Position numbers and translations under genes: made by a program. Shown one piece after another: positions 8,721 through 17,701 of a DNA stretch of 36,913 bases. Every line of letters starts with the position of its first letter. Position 1 is the first letter of the stretch. The DNA is from Pseudomonadota bacterium (GTDB lineage Bacteria > Desulfobacterota > Syntrophorhabdia > Syntrophorhabdales > Syntrophorhabdaceae), in NCBI GenBank assembly GCA_026388245.1, contig JAPLKD010000270.1, positions 1 through 36,913 of the forward strand. The letters are read 5' to 3'. Under the pieces are notes generated by a model. It worked only from the letters and a program-made list of their open reading frames with translations, ran no database searches and was not told the origin of the DNA.

Positions 8721-9573
8721 TGTAGATAAACCGCTTTACGGCATAAAGGTTTTAACCATGGCCCTTAACGTCCCCGGACCGGTTGCCGCGCTAAAGTTGA
8801 ATAGCCTGGGGGCTTCTGTCACAAAGGTTGAACCCCCCGAGGGAGATCATTTTGAGAAATTATGTTCCCCCTGGTACAAAGCCCTGTGTGCAGGACAACG
8901 GGTTATCCGCCTCAACCTCAAGTCTACCGGGGATCGTGAAGAGATGGAGAGCCTCTTGGCTGAAAGCGACATATTTCTCACCTCCATACGGATCGCTGCC
9001 CTTGACCATCTGTCATTGAGCTGGAACGACATACACTACCGGCATCCCCGACTCTGCCAGGTAGCAATGGTGGGGTATCCTCCACCGGACGACAGCAAGG
9101 CTGGCCATGACATAAATTACCTTGCAACCCTCGGTCTTCTCTCACCGCCCCATCTACCCCTTACGCTTCTTGCTGACCTCGCAGGGGCTGAAAGGGCAGT
9201 CAGTTGTGCGCTGGCACTCCTTTATGCCCGCGAACAGGGAAAGGGTGCCGGATATGGTGAGGTCTCCCTCTCGGAAAGCGCTCACATCTTTGCCGAACCG
9301 CTCCGGTATGGGCTCACGGCCCCCGGTGGAATTCTCGGGGGAGGACTGCCTCAGTACAATCTGTACGAAACCAAGCAGGGATGGGTTGCCGTGGGAGCGT
9401 TGGAGCCCCATTTCTGGGATAAACTCACAAAAGATCTTGGCTTAGGCCGACCCGATGCGAGTTGCGAAGACCTCGGGGCAATATTCATCACAAAAACTGC
9501 ATTTGAATGGGAGTCCTGGGCAACATCTCTTGACCTCCCTATCGTTGCTCTCCGACAACCCGATCCAAGATAA
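8713..9573 (+). CDS. Family III CoA-transferase (CaiB/BaiF/AMACR-like), short form
   Basis: A 286-residue protein of the family III CoA-transferases, which move CoA between acyl acids or racemise 2-methylacyl-CoAs. The N-terminal block GPVAALKLNSLGASVTKVEPP is the CoA-binding Rossmann part. GHDINYLATLG around residues 131-141 supplies the family's catalytic Asp (about D133) and is closest to the racemase (AMACR) branch. LLADLAGAERAVSCALALLYAREQGKG and a later GWVAVGALEPHFW block follow in normal order. Family members usually run 360-400 residues, so the C-terminal tail is short. No frameshift was found in the last 100 bases, so this may be a natural short form. It overlaps the GNAT gene by 8 bases. 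Confidence 0.82.
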   Translation: MNSVDKPLYGIKVLTMALNVPGPVAALKLNSLGASVTKVEPPEGDHFEKLCSPWYKALCAGQRVIRLNLKSTGDREEMESLLAESDIFLTSIRIAALDHLSLSWNDIHYRHPRLCQVAMVGYPPPDDSKAGHDINYLATLGLLSPPHLPLTLLADLAGAERAVSCALALLYAREQGKGAGYGEVSLSESAHIFAEPLRYGLTAPGGILGGGLPQYNLYETKQGWVAVGALEPHFWDKLTKDLGLGRPDASCEDLGAIFITKTAFEWESWATSLDLPIVALRQPDPR

Positions 9574-9628
9574 GATTCTTCATCGTCTTTCTGCTCTGTT
9601 GTGAACTCCATCTGTTGCTTCCTGATAA

Positions 9629-10930
9629 TCAGATGATATACATATCTTCAGCCTTACGGAGTAATTCTTCCCGAAACTTGGGGTGGGCCAGTTCTATTAT
9701 TGCGAGAGCTCTCTCTCGTGTCGACTTACCCTTAAGGTTTGCAACACCGAATTCCGTAACAAGGAAATGGGTGTCTGTCCTTGGTGTTGTAATCGTTGTA
9801 CCATGATCGAGGCGGTTTACTATTTTTGAGATTTTTCCTTTATCGGCGGTTGCATAAAAGGCGAGGATTGATTTGCCTTCCTTTGCATCAAAAGCGCCTC
9901 GAACAAAATCCAGTTGTCCTCCTGTCCCGCTGTACTGGTTTCCGTAAAGAGATTCGGCATTGCATTGGCCGGTAAGGTCAACCTGTAGTATGGCATTGAC
10001 GGAAACCATCCGTTCGTTCTGCGCGATGACCGAAGGACGATTTGTGTAAGAGCAGGGATAACTTTCAATGGCAGGGTTGTTGTCCATAAAGTCGAGTGTA
10101 TCCTTGTCGCCAAGGGCAAACGTAATAATATGCTTCCTGGGGTGGAGCGTTTTTCTGGTTCCGTTGATAACACCTTTCTTTATCAGGCTAACCATGGCAG
10201 GTCCGAATAGCTCCGTATGGATGCCGATGTCTTTGTGCCCTTCCAGATGTTTTGCCACGGCGCTTGGAAGAGTCCCGATGCCGAGCTGTAAACACGCTCC
10301 GTCAGGGATCATGTCGGCGATAGTCCTCCCGATAATTTCATCCTCCGGCCTTGGTTTACCATTCGGTGGCGAAAAAATCGGTTCGTGATTTTCGATGATA
10401 GCGTCTACCTCGGAGATGTGAACGAAAGAGTCACCGAATACCCGCGGCATAAAGCGGTTTACTTCAACGATGAGCGTCCTGGCGGCGCGGGCTGCCGTAG
10501 AGGTAAGATCGTTTGCCGTGCCGAATGAAAAGTATCCGTTCTTGTCCATGGGTGAGACAATCGTGGCGCAAACGTCAACACCTATAAACTCGGCAATAAG
10601 CCTTGGCGCCTGATGGAAATGGTTGGGCATGAAACTGGCAAGACCCGTTCGGACAAGCCCACGCTGACCTGAACCGACAAACATTGAATAGGCCTCCACG
10701 CAGTCCATCAAATCTACAGAAAGCACATTATCACAGGCATGTTTTAACGGAAGGGCGGACAGCACCTTCAGACGCTTAAGATCTCCCGCTCTCAGTCTGG
10801 CCGCGATAGCCCTGAGTGTTGCCGGTGGTTCCGCAAGGGCCATGCCATGAATAAACATATCACCTTCCCTTATTATGCCTGCCGCCTGTTCCGGTGTGAC
10901 AAGTTTTTGTTTGTATTCGGTTTTATACAT
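9629..10930 (-). CDS. 4-Hydroxybutyrate / acetyl-CoA hydrolase-type CoA-transferase (family I)
   Basis: A 433-residue cytoplasmic CoA-transferase that would exchange CoA between acetyl-CoA and a short-chain acid such as 4-hydroxybutyrate or butyrate. Length and order match the AbfT/Cat family: an N-terminal half with GDMFIHGMALAEPP, and a C-terminal half with GIGTLPSAVAKHL and the active-site segment IHTELFGPAMV, whose Glu (about E240) forms the glutamyl-CoA thioester. GGQLDFVRGA and TEFGVANLKGKS near the end are also typical. A very strong ribosome binding site (AGGAGGAAC) precedes the ATG. It converges on the GNAT/family III CoA-transferase pair with a 55-base gap. Exact substrate not determinable; a fermentative or syntrophic role is inferred. 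Confidence 0.9.
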   Translation of the reverse strand: MYKTEYKQKLVTPEQAAGIIREGDMFIHGMALAEPPATLRAIAARLRAGDLKRLKVLSALPLKHACDNVLSVDLMDCVEAYSMFVGSGQRGLVRTGLASFMPNHFHQAPRLIAEFIGVDVCATIVSPMDKNGYFSFGTANDLTSTAARAARTLIVEVNRFMPRVFGDSFVHISEVDAIIENHEPIFSPPNGKPRPEDEIIGRTIADMIPDGACLQLGIGTLPSAVAKHLEGHKDIGIHTELFGPAMVSLIKKGVINGTRKTLHPRKHIITFALGDKDTLDFMDNNPAIESYPCSYTNRPSVIAQNERMVSVNAILQVDLTGQCNAESLYGNQYSGTGGQLDFVRGAFDAKEGKSILAFYATADKGKISKIVNRLDHGTTITTPRTDTHFLVTEFGVANLKGKSTRERALAIIELAHPKFREELLRKAEDMYII

Positions 10931-11120
10931 GTAATGTTCCTCCTAAAAAGTTATCCTACCGCCACAATCGGCAGATTCAGAGACATAGGTCAGTCTTCCC
11001 ATCCAAAGCATTTTTCTGTGAGGAATATGGGGTACAGGCATGACCTGCCCCGAATTATTGTACCACCCCTAAAGTTAGTTTCTCCACTAAAGAATTATGG
11101 TCCACAGGTAATATGGCCTC

Positions 11121-11164
11121 AGGGACTGACGGCTTATACCCCAGGGACTGACGGCTTATACCCC
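11121..11164 (+). repeat. Tandem 22-bp repeat, two full copies
   Basis: The unit AGGGACTGACGGCTTATACCCC... occurs at 11121-11142 and 11143-11164, followed by the start of a third copy (AGGGA). Copies are identical. No function seen. Confidence 0.85.
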
Positions 11165-11245
11165 AGGGAACTATGGGCCTTATTTCGTTGTATTCCTTCC
11201 GCTGTGATTCGTGATGGGAAAAGGGTTCAGGGGGTCGAGGATTCA

Positions 11246-11282
11246 AGTGAAGCTCCCCGCCTTGTAGGCGGAGAGCTTCACT
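11246..11282. repeat. REP-like long stem-loop
   Basis: Near-perfect palindrome: AGTGAAGCT pairs with AGCTTCACT at the ends and CCCGCC with GGCGG in the middle, around a TTGTA loop. It resembles extragenic palindromes scattered in bacterial genomes. Only one copy lies in this window. It is not followed by a strong T-run. Confidence 0.6.
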
Positions 11283-11622
11283 ATTTAAACTTTCTGACGA
11301 GATTCAGGCGGCAATCCGCAATTTCTCGGTCTTGGTGTTTTTTGTTAAGGAAATGTATCCCTGGAGCTAATTGAGCCAGTAGAACGGGTCAAAATGTGAA
11401 GCTGATGAGCGGAAGGGAACATTTCCTTATGAGGACGTAATGACTTGGCACGTTACAGAATAAACTTGACAGATTTTCAATATTCTTTACAATAAAGTAC
11501 GTAACTGCTAAGGTGTGAAGGATGAAACCTGAAAGGCAGTGAAAGATGAAAGATGAAAGGGGAAAGGTAGCGGCAGGTTTCAGCCTGCGCATGATGTATA
11601 GCTGATGGCTCATAAGACTTAT

Positions 11623-11790
11623 GTTTCTTTAGTTTCTCTGGTTTCTCTGGTTTGTCTTGTTATTGAACAAAAGAAACTAAAGAAACAATATAAACCAGAG
11701 AAACAGCATTAGCGTGAACTGTGAACCGTGAACTGTGAACCGACGAGATACGAGATACGCTTCACGAGATACGGGTTTTAAGATACGAGG
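11623..11790. repeat. Mosaic of short inverted and direct repeats
   Basis: GTTTCTTTAGTTTCT (11623-11637) is matched by its reverse complement at 11672-11686, and GTTTCTCTGGTTT (11632-11644, again 11641-11653) by the inverse at 11692-11704, giving nested hairpins. It is followed by direct repeats of GTGAACTGTGAACC (from 11714) and of ACGAGATACG (11743-11790). It sits immediately upstream of cheB, which has no clear promoter of its own here. Confidence 0.75.
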
Positions 11791-11804
11791 AACTTAACTA
11801 AAGA

Positions 11805-12830
11805 ATGCGTATAGCAATAGCTAATAGTACAGATATGTCAGTAGAGATTATCCGGAGGGTCGTTACCTCTCAGCCGGGAAATGAAATTGCATGGGTTGCC
11901 TCAAGCGGCGCAGGGGCTGTGGAAAAAACTGTCAGAGATAAGCCGGACCTTATTTTGATGGATCTGGCATTACCCGTTATGGACGGGGTTCGTGCTACCG
12001 GGAAGATTATGAAAGATCACCCCTGCGCCATCCTGATCGTAACAGAAGCAGTTTCAAATCACTCACAGATATTCGAAGCCATGGGGAGAGGGGCCCTCGA
12101 CGCAGTGGGTACGCCTGTACTTGATGCGAGAGGAAACATTAAAGGCGGGCAGGAATTGCTCAAAAAGATTGAAATTATAGCAAGGCTTATTGGTAAAGAG
12201 AGCCGGCAGATAATAAATGGAACGGCTGTACCGGCAGTCTCACTTGAGCCTGTCATCCCTATGATAGCTATAGGTTCTTCAACGGGCGGTCCAAAGGCCC
12301 TTGCCGATATTCTCTCCAGGATGCCGGTGAAACCCGGTGCATCTATTGTGATAGTGCAGCATGTAGACGTCCAGTTTGTTAATGGACTTGTAGAATGGCT
12401 GGGGGAGCTGACAAAGCTTAAAGTAGTTCTTGCGAAAAAAGGTATGTATCCGGAAATAGACAAGGTTTTTATTGCAGGAACAAATGACCATCTGGTCCTT
12501 GGTCCCGATTGTGCCTTCCATTACACAGAAGAGCCGAAGGATTATCCATACAGGCCATCAGTGGACACATTTTTCTACAGTATAAAACATTATTGGCCCG
12601 TGAAAGGCGTGGCGGTGCTGCTTACAGGAATGGGAAGAGATGGCGCTAAGGGGCTTTTAGAATTACGCAAAGCAGGATGGTATACCATAGCCCAGAATGA
12701 AAAAACATCCGCAGTCTACGGTATGCCAAAAGCGGCTGTAGAATTAGAGGCAGCAATGGAAATTCTGCCTGTCGAAAAAATTGCATATTCAATCGTTAAA
12801 CAGATTAAAAACATGGAAGGGCATTTATGA
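11805..12830 (+). CDS. cheB: CheB-type response regulator / protein-glutamate methylesterase
   Basis: A 341-residue cytoplasmic enzyme that removes methyl groups from (and deamidates) chemoreceptor glutamates when phosphorylated. The receiver domain (residues 1-120) has the phosphate-accepting Asp in [13 protein letters not shown] (about D53). After a linker the esterase domain shows the Ser-His-Asp triad: GSSTGGP (about S159), QHVD (about H186) and TGMGRDGA (about D279). Length is typical. It overlaps the next gene by 4 bases (ATGA), so the two are coupled. No other chemotaxis gene is in the window, so it may serve a distant or non-motility receptor system. The start is supported only by a weak AAAGA. 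Confidence 0.92.
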   Translation: MRIAIANSTDMSVEIIRRVVTSQPGNEIAWVASSGAGAVEKTVRDKPDLILMDLALPVMDGVRATGKIMKDHPCAILIVTEAVSNHSQIFEAMGRGALDAVGTPVLDARGNIKGGQELLKKIEIIARLIGKESRQIINGTAVPAVSLEPVIPMIAIGSSTGGPKALADILSRMPVKPGASIVIVQHVDVQFVNGLVEWLGELTKLKVVLAKKGMYPEIDKVFIAGTNDHLVLGPDCAFHYTEEPKDYPYRPSVDTFFYSIKHYWPVKGVAVLLTGMGRDGAKGLLELRKAGWYTIAQNEKTSAVYGMPKAAVELEAAMEILPVEKIAYSIVKQIKNMEGHL

Positions 12831-14026
12831 ATATTGATGATACTAAACAGTTTTCAGTTCCCGTAACGGAGCATACCATTACGGTTTTTTTAGTGGATGA
12901 CCAGCTTATAGTGGGAGAAATGGTGAGGCGTATGCTTGCACCTGAGAAGGATATTGTTTTTCATTATTGCCAGGATCCAACCCAGGCTATCAAGATGGCA
13001 GCGGAGATATCGCCGACGGTGATACTTCAGGATTTGATTATGCCTGAAATCGACGGGCTGACCCTGGTGAAGTTTTTCAGGGCACATAAGAAACTGAAAG
13101 ATGTCCCTCTTATTGTGCTCTCAAGCAAGGAAGAGGCAGTAACCAAGGCAGATGCCTTTGCAAAGGGCGCAAATGACTATCTTGTTAAACTTCCCGACAG
13201 GATTGAACTGATTGCCCGCATCCGCTATCACTCAAAAGGCTACATTGCCCTTCTCCAGAGAAACGAGGCATATCAAGCGCTTTTCAAGAGCCAGCAGGCA
13301 CTTGCTGCACAGCTTGCCAGTGCAGCCGAATATGTTGTTTCCCTTCTCCCCGCGCCGGTTAAAGAAGGTGATATTGTTACAGAGTGGCGATATGTCCCCT
13401 GTGCTGATCTTGGGGGCGATTCCTTCGGCTATCACTGGGTTGATGAGGAGCATTTTGCCGTGTACCTTCTTGATGTATGCGACCACGGTGTCGGGCCGGC
13501 CTTATTGTCCGTGTCTGCACTTAACGTGCTGAGATCACAGACCCTGCGGAATACAAATTTCAGGGTACCGGAAGAGGTCCTCGTTGCCCTGAATGAGACA
13601 TTTCAGATGGAGAAGCAGAATAATCTCTATTTCACCATCTGGTACGGGGTATTTAATAAGACCACCAGAGAGCTGAAACATGCCAGCGCAGGCCATCCGC
13701 CTCCACTGCTTATATCCGCATCGGGTGAGGTACTTGAACTGAGGACCCAGAATATGTTCATCGGCGGTATGCCTGACATGATTTATAAAGGCGATGCTGT
13801 TGTCGTGGATATATTGTCACGATTATACGTCTTTTCTGATGGTGTTTTCGAGGTAACAAAGACTGATGGGACGATGTGGACTTTTGAGGAACTGAAGGAA
13901 TTCTTAAAAAACAAACCGGATGTGGACACATCAGAGATAGATTCACTATGTTCCTATCTCCAGGGAATACATGGTAATAAGGGTTTTGAAGACGACTTCT
14001 CCATGCTCAAGGTGGAATTTAAGTAA
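12827..14026 (+). CDS. Response regulator with SpoIIE-type PP2C phosphatase output
   Basis: A 399-residue signalling protein. The N-terminal receiver (about residues 15-135) has LVDDQ, the phosphoacceptor in [12 protein letters not shown] (about D69) and the conserved Lys in NDYLVKLP. A short helical linker (about 145-180) leads to a SpoIIE/PP2C-like Ser/Thr phosphatase domain with metal-binding Asp motifs [10 protein letters not shown] and [15 protein letters not shown], then SAGHPPPLL and FSDGVFE. Such RsbU-like proteins act on anti-sigma-factor antagonists or similar partners. It starts inside the end of cheB and is very probably cotranscribed with it. The partner is not in the window. Confidence 0.9.
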   Translation: MNIDDTKQFSVPVTEHTITVFLVDDQLIVGEMVRRMLAPEKDIVFHYCQDPTQAIKMAAEISPTVILQDLIMPEIDGLTLVKFFRAHKKLKDVPLIVLSSKEEAVTKADAFAKGANDYLVKLPDRIELIARIRYHSKGYIALLQRNEAYQALFKSQQALAAQLASAAEYVVSLLPAPVKEGDIVTEWRYVPCADLGGDSFGYHWVDEEHFAVYLLDVCDHGVGPALLSVSALNVLRSQTLRNTNFRVPEEVLVALNETFQMEKQNNLYFTIWYGVFNKTTRELKHASAGHPPPLLISASGEVLELRTQNMFIGGMPDMIYKGDAVVVDILSRLYVFSDGVFEVTKTDGTMWTFEELKEFLKNKPDVDTSEIDSLCSYLQGIHGNKGFEDDFSMLKVEFK

Positions 14027-14074
14027 CAATGAATAGTGAATAGCAGGAAAAACAGAAGGTTAGTCTGTGTTTGA

Positions 14075-16225
14075 TTACGATCTTGTTGTTCTTGAGCGGC
14101 TGTCTTTGACAAGGCTGAAGTGGAGACGGTTTTGTTCCACGTCAGCGAGTGCGACTTTGACTTTCACTTTATCACCGATGCGGTATGTCTTTTTCGTTCT
14201 TCTCCCCATGAGCCTGAATTTATCTTCCTGGAAGATGTAATAATCGTCATGAAGTTCGCTGAGGAGAACCAGTCCTTCCACAAAAAAGTCCAAAAGCTCC
14301 ACAAAAAAGCCAAAAGAGGTGATATGTGAAACAATCCCTTCATATACCTCTCCCAGCTTATCTTTCATGAAAAACACCTTGATCCTGTCTTCCAGTTCTC
14401 TTTCGGCTTCCATGGCTACCCTTTCACGCTCTGAGAGGTGTATTGCCATGCGGTCAAGCTCCTGTTCAGGAAACAGTCCGCCTTTATCTCCCTTTGCATA
14501 ATTGGCAAGCGCAAGTTTGAGCGCCCTGTGACATACGAGGTCAGGGTATCTCCTTATGGGTGATGTAAAGTGTAGATAGCAATCTGATGCCAGCCCGAAA
14601 TGGCCTTTATTCGAGGCCGAATATTTCGCCTGCTTCATGGACTTGAGAAGGGTCTTATTTATCAGGAATTCATATTGCGAGCCACTCACGCTTTTTAAAA
14701 GTGATTGAAGGTATCCGGTAGTCCCGTCGACTTTCTTGTGATCTACAGGAAGGTTCTGCAAAAGCCTTTCAAAGTCTATCAGTTTCTCGCGGTCAGGATG
14801 TTCATGTATCCTGTAGATGGCGGGGATCTTGTTTTTAAACAAATATTGTGCTACCGCCTCATTTGCCGCAATCATGAACTCCTCGATAATCCTGTGGGCG
14901 AAGAGTCTCTCTGACCTGATAATGCCTTTCACCCCGCCTTCGATGTCCAGTATGACCTCCGGTTCAGGCAAGTCAAAATCAAGACTGCCTCTCCGGCTTC
15001 TCTTTTCTGCCAATATCTCTGCAAGCTCTTTCATGAGCTCTAATTCGGTTATAACAGCCTTCAGGTCGTTCCTTGTTTTTTTGTCTTTATGTATGAGCGC
15101 CTTTTCAACTTTAGTGTATGTGAGCCTCATGGCGCTTTTTATGAGCGATTTATATAAGGATGTCCGGGTTAATGTTCCATCTTTTGAGAATGTCATTTTT
15201 GCTGTCATGGCAAGTCTTTCTTCATCAGGGTTCAAACTGCACATGATGTTTGACAGTATCTTCGGGAGCATGGGGATGACTGTCCCGGGAAAATAGGTGC
15301 TTGTGCCCCTCTCGTATGCCTCTGTGTCGAGGGCAGTGCCGGGAAGCACATAGTGGGAAACATCCGCTATGGAAACATACAGTTCGTAACCATCTTTTGT
15401 TTTTTCTATGAATACAGCATCATCAAAATCTTTTGCAAATTCGCCGTCAATTGTGACATGTTTGAGTACACGCAGATCAATCCTGTCATGGTCGGCCTCA
15501 TCTGAGAGCCTTACTTCTTTTATTTCGGTTTCAACTGCTTTCTTAAACCTCTGCGGAAGATTGTATTTGAATGCCACAAACTGTGTGATGGATTTTACAT
15601 CATTAAGCCCCTTAAAGACCTTAACAATTTTACAGGTAGGGTCTTTCCCATCTTCAGGATACTTCAAAATCTGGGAGGCAACGAGGCTACCCTCGGCTAT
15701 TTGCTTATATGCCGGATTTTCTATGATGAAATGATGCGGAACCTTTCCATCTTCAGAAACAACATACCAGATATTTTTTAACTGTTTTGCATACCCTGTG
15801 ATATTTTTTGTCTTTCTCTCGATAACCTTTATTACCTTCCCTTCTTTTCTCCCTCTTACGGTATGTTCTATCCGCGCAATGACTTTATCGCCGTGGAAGG
15901 CATTTTTTATTGATCCTGACGGGATAAATATGTCTTTCTCTCCCTCTTTCTCGGAAATTAAAAATCCATTCCCGCTTCGTGTGCACCATAATGTTCCTGA
16001 CTGGAGATTCATCTCGTGGGGTATTCCGTACATCCCGCTTTTGAGCATTATAACGGCACCCTCTTTAAGCATATCCTTTATCAGTGCTCTTATTGCCCTT
16101 CGTTCGGACTTACTTATCTGAAGAACCTTTTCCAACTCCTTCAGACTGACCGGTCTTTTCGAGTTTTTTAAAACTTTCAGAAGATTTTCTTTATTGAGGG
16201 TAAGGACTTTTTTTTGTTTTATCAT
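14075..16225 (-). CDS. rnr: Ribonuclease R (RNB-family 3'-5' exoribonuclease)
   Basis: A 716-residue processive exoribonuclease degrading structured RNA. Order of parts: an N-terminal helix-turn-helix-like segment (KRPVSLKELEKVL), cold-shock domains, the RNB catalytic domain with DGEFAKDFDDAVFIE (metal-binding Asp residues) and HFTSPIRRYPDLVCHRAL, and a C-terminal S1 domain (EGIVSHITSFGFFVELLD...). Length is normal for RNase R, slightly short in the basic tail. An in-frame TTG ten codons upstream is possible, but the ATG at 16225 is preferred; neither has a strong ribosome binding site. It converges with the PP2C gene and abuts the integrated element, its upstream side facing the attachment site. 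Confidence 0.93.
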   Translation of the reverse strand: MIKQKKVLTLNKENLLKVLKNSKRPVSLKELEKVLQISKSERRAIRALIKDMLKEGAVIMLKSGMYGIPHEMNLQSGTLWCTRSGNGFLISEKEGEKDIFIPSGSIKNAFHGDKVIARIEHTVRGRKEGKVIKVIERKTKNITGYAKQLKNIWYVVSEDGKVPHHFIIENPAYKQIAEGSLVASQILKYPEDGKDPTCKIVKVFKGLNDVKSITQFVAFKYNLPQRFKKAVETEIKEVRLSDEADHDRIDLRVLKHVTIDGEFAKDFDDAVFIEKTKDGYELYVSIADVSHYVLPGTALDTEAYERGTSTYFPGTVIPMLPKILSNIMCSLNPDEERLAMTAKMTFSKDGTLTRTSLYKSLIKSAMRLTYTKVEKALIHKDKKTRNDLKAVITELELMKELAEILAEKRSRRGSLDFDLPEPEVILDIEGGVKGIIRSERLFAHRIIEEFMIAANEAVAQYLFKNKIPAIYRIHEHPDREKLIDFERLLQNLPVDHKKVDGTTGYLQSLLKSVSGSQYEFLINKTLLKSMKQAKYSASNKGHFGLASDCYLHFTSPIRRYPDLVCHRALKLALANYAKGDKGGLFPEQELDRMAIHLSERERVAMEAERELEDRIKVFFMKDKLGEVYEGIVSHITSFGFFVELLDFFVEGLVLLSELHDDYYIFQEDKFRLMGRRTKKTYRIGDKVKVKVALADVEQNRLHFSLVKDSRSRTTRS

Positions 16226-16346
16226 AATATTTATTGTAATCCACTCAGGGATCAAAGCCTGAAAAGCATTAGCAAAAAAACACCAGCGATTAAAATAAAT
16301 GGTTTTTACTCAGCACTCATAACTCATAACTTAAAACTGTCTTTCA

Positions 16347-16385
16347 TGGCGGAGAGGCAGGGATTTGAACCCTGGGTACGTCAAG
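16347..16385 (-). other. Attachment site attL: 3' end of a tRNA-Ser gene
   Basis: Read on the minus strand, 16380-16347 gives the 3' part of a variable arm, a T arm (CAGGG-TTCAAAT-CCCTG), the acceptor strand CCTCTCC, discriminator G and encoded CCA. That end is typical of tRNA-Ser. No 5' half, anticodon arm or D arm is present upstream, so only the 3' fragment remains. Its position right behind an integrase gene marks it as the target identity block of an integrated element. The crossover point is unknown; the core is probably within these 39 bases. Confidence 0.75.
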
Positions 16386-16437
16386 CCAGTATTGTGTTAA
16401 TAAGTAACTTACTGGCGTTTTACTGGCGGTCACTGGC
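16385..16437 (-). repeat. Phased GCCAGT repeats at attL, putative integrase/excisionase arm sites
   Basis: ACTGGC occurs at 16411-16416, 16422-16427 and 16432-16437 (spacing 11 and 10 bases, one helical turn), with an inverted GCCAGT at 16385-16390. The array spans the integrase stop codon and runs toward the tRNA fragment. Position and phasing fit recombinase or Xis binding sites; binding is not shown. Confidence 0.5.
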
Positions 16438-17691
16438 ACCCCTTGTCCTAGCTTGTTCTATTGATATCACATTATCCAATTTTCTAAACACGTCCACCAC
16501 ATTAAGTTTAGCATATTTTTCAGTCATTTTCTGTGAAGAATGTCCAAACCATTGTTGTAGCCACTGGATAGGCACTCCTTTATTTACCTGTTCGGTCCCA
16601 AAGCTATGTTTAGTGGCCTCGTACAATCCAACCTCAAGATTGGTGTTGTTGGCCTCGTTAAAATCTTTTAAAGCCTGACGGTATATTTTGTTGAGAAAAG
16701 GTTTGCTGTATTGTCTCTTAACCTTCACGCCATGGGTGAACACAAAAGAGAGAGGGTGAACCCGTGGGAGCAATGCTCTGGGTTCAGGGTAAATGTAGTT
16801 GAATCTTACATTTTTGGTCTTTGTATGCTCCATTAGAATGTTATCGCTGAAGGTTCTCTTATATTTCACCGTGTCCTGTGGCTCCATTCCGTCAAGAATG
16901 CAGTCGCCTTTGAGCGCCCTCACTTCTCCTGGTCTGCACCCTTGATAAAACAGCCATGTAAAAATAGGTTTGTGCTCAGCATGGATAAAAGCAAGTATTT
17001 TGATCTGCACATCCCGTGAAATGGTCTTCGGGTCATGCTCAGGCACTTCTATTGTGTCGGGAAACTTTGGTAACTCTAAGATATATTTTTTCTTTCTAAG
17101 CCAATTAAAAAAACTTTGTAGGCATTCCATAACGTTCTTCTTGTACTTAAGGGAAATAGGGTCGCCATTGGCTTTACGATACGCCGAGAGATAGGCTAAG
17201 CGCTCATCAAGGTTGGGTATCTCCCTTGCGTCGTGCCCCTCGTAGCAGGGCATAAAAAAACGGTTGATGTACGTGGGCAATTCGGAGACATAAGAGGGTG
17301 ATCGTCTTCCCTCCTTCAACAAATCTTCTTTCGAGTCCTGCCACTTGGACAAAAGAACCTCAAAGAGGTAGTTGATTTTAAACCTTGTTTTCCATCTCTT
17401 CGGATCAAACCGTTTGTTTCGTTTCTCTGTTTCTGCTTGATTCAGGAGTGCGTAAGCCTGGGCAAATGTTGTTAACGTTTCCCCGTCAAGATTTGTTGCT
17501 CTGCGAATACGTTCTCCTTTGAAGTAGACAGTGACAAGAAATCTCCTGGCCTCTGTTTTGTGTTCCATACATACGAAAGACAGTTTCCGTGCATCAAAGC
17601 GGAAGGATTTTTTGCATATGGGACACTTGCCCTCTGGAGATATCCCCTTCATATCAAATCCAAGGGCATTATATATTGAAGGTCGAGACAT
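16420..17691 (-). CDS. int: Tyrosine recombinase (phage-type integrase) with N-terminal zinc finger
   Basis: A 423-residue site-specific integrase. The N terminus carries a C-x2-C ... C-x2-H cluster (about C23, C26, C41, H44), likely a zinc ribbon that adds DNA contacts. A SAM-like core-binding domain follows (about 100-210). The catalytic domain shows GCRPGEVRAL (Arg I, about R253) and GHSSQKMTEKYA (His III and nucleophile about Y393). The box that normally reads HxxRH reads EATKHS here, so the second catalytic Arg is Lys. ATG at 17691 is preferred; a TTG two codons earlier is possible. The gene begins 10 bases after the repeat-protein stop codon, so they share a transcript. It ends within the att-side repeats. 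Confidence 0.92.
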   Translation of the reverse strand: MSRPSIYNALGFDMKGISPEGKCPICKKSFRFDARKLSFVCMEHKTEARRFLVTVYFKGERIRRATNLDGETLTTFAQAYALLNQAETEKRNKRFDPKRWKTRFKINYLFEVLLSKWQDSKEDLLKEGRRSPSYVSELPTYINRFFMPCYEGHDAREIPNLDERLAYLSAYRKANGDPISLKYKKNVMECLQSFFNWLRKKKYILELPKFPDTIEVPEHDPKTISRDVQIKILAFIHAEHKPIFTWLFYQGCRPGEVRALKGDCILDGMEPQDTVKYKRTFSDNILMEHTKTKNVRFNYIYPEPRALLPRVHPLSFVFTHGVKVKRQYSKPFLNKIYRQALKDFNEANNTNLEVGLYEATKHSFGTEQVNKGVPIQWLQQWFGHSSQKMTEKYAKLNVVDVFRKLDNVISIEQARTRGASDRQ

Positions 17692-17701
17692 AGTCAAGTG
17701 T

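Larger units (their letters stand above)
10931..11804. other. Long repeat-rich intergenic region
   Basis: About 870 bases with no supported gene between a divergent pair (the CoA-transferase and cheB). It contains the 22-bp tandem repeat, the REP-like hairpin and the short-repeat mosaic listed separately. Reading frames here are translations of repeats and lack ribosome binding sites. Confidence 0.6.

Noticed and set aside
16214..16678. Protein beginning MAERQGFEPWV
   Set aside because: This is the antisense translation of the tRNA-Ser 3' end, a well-known false gene, and it overlaps the integrase.
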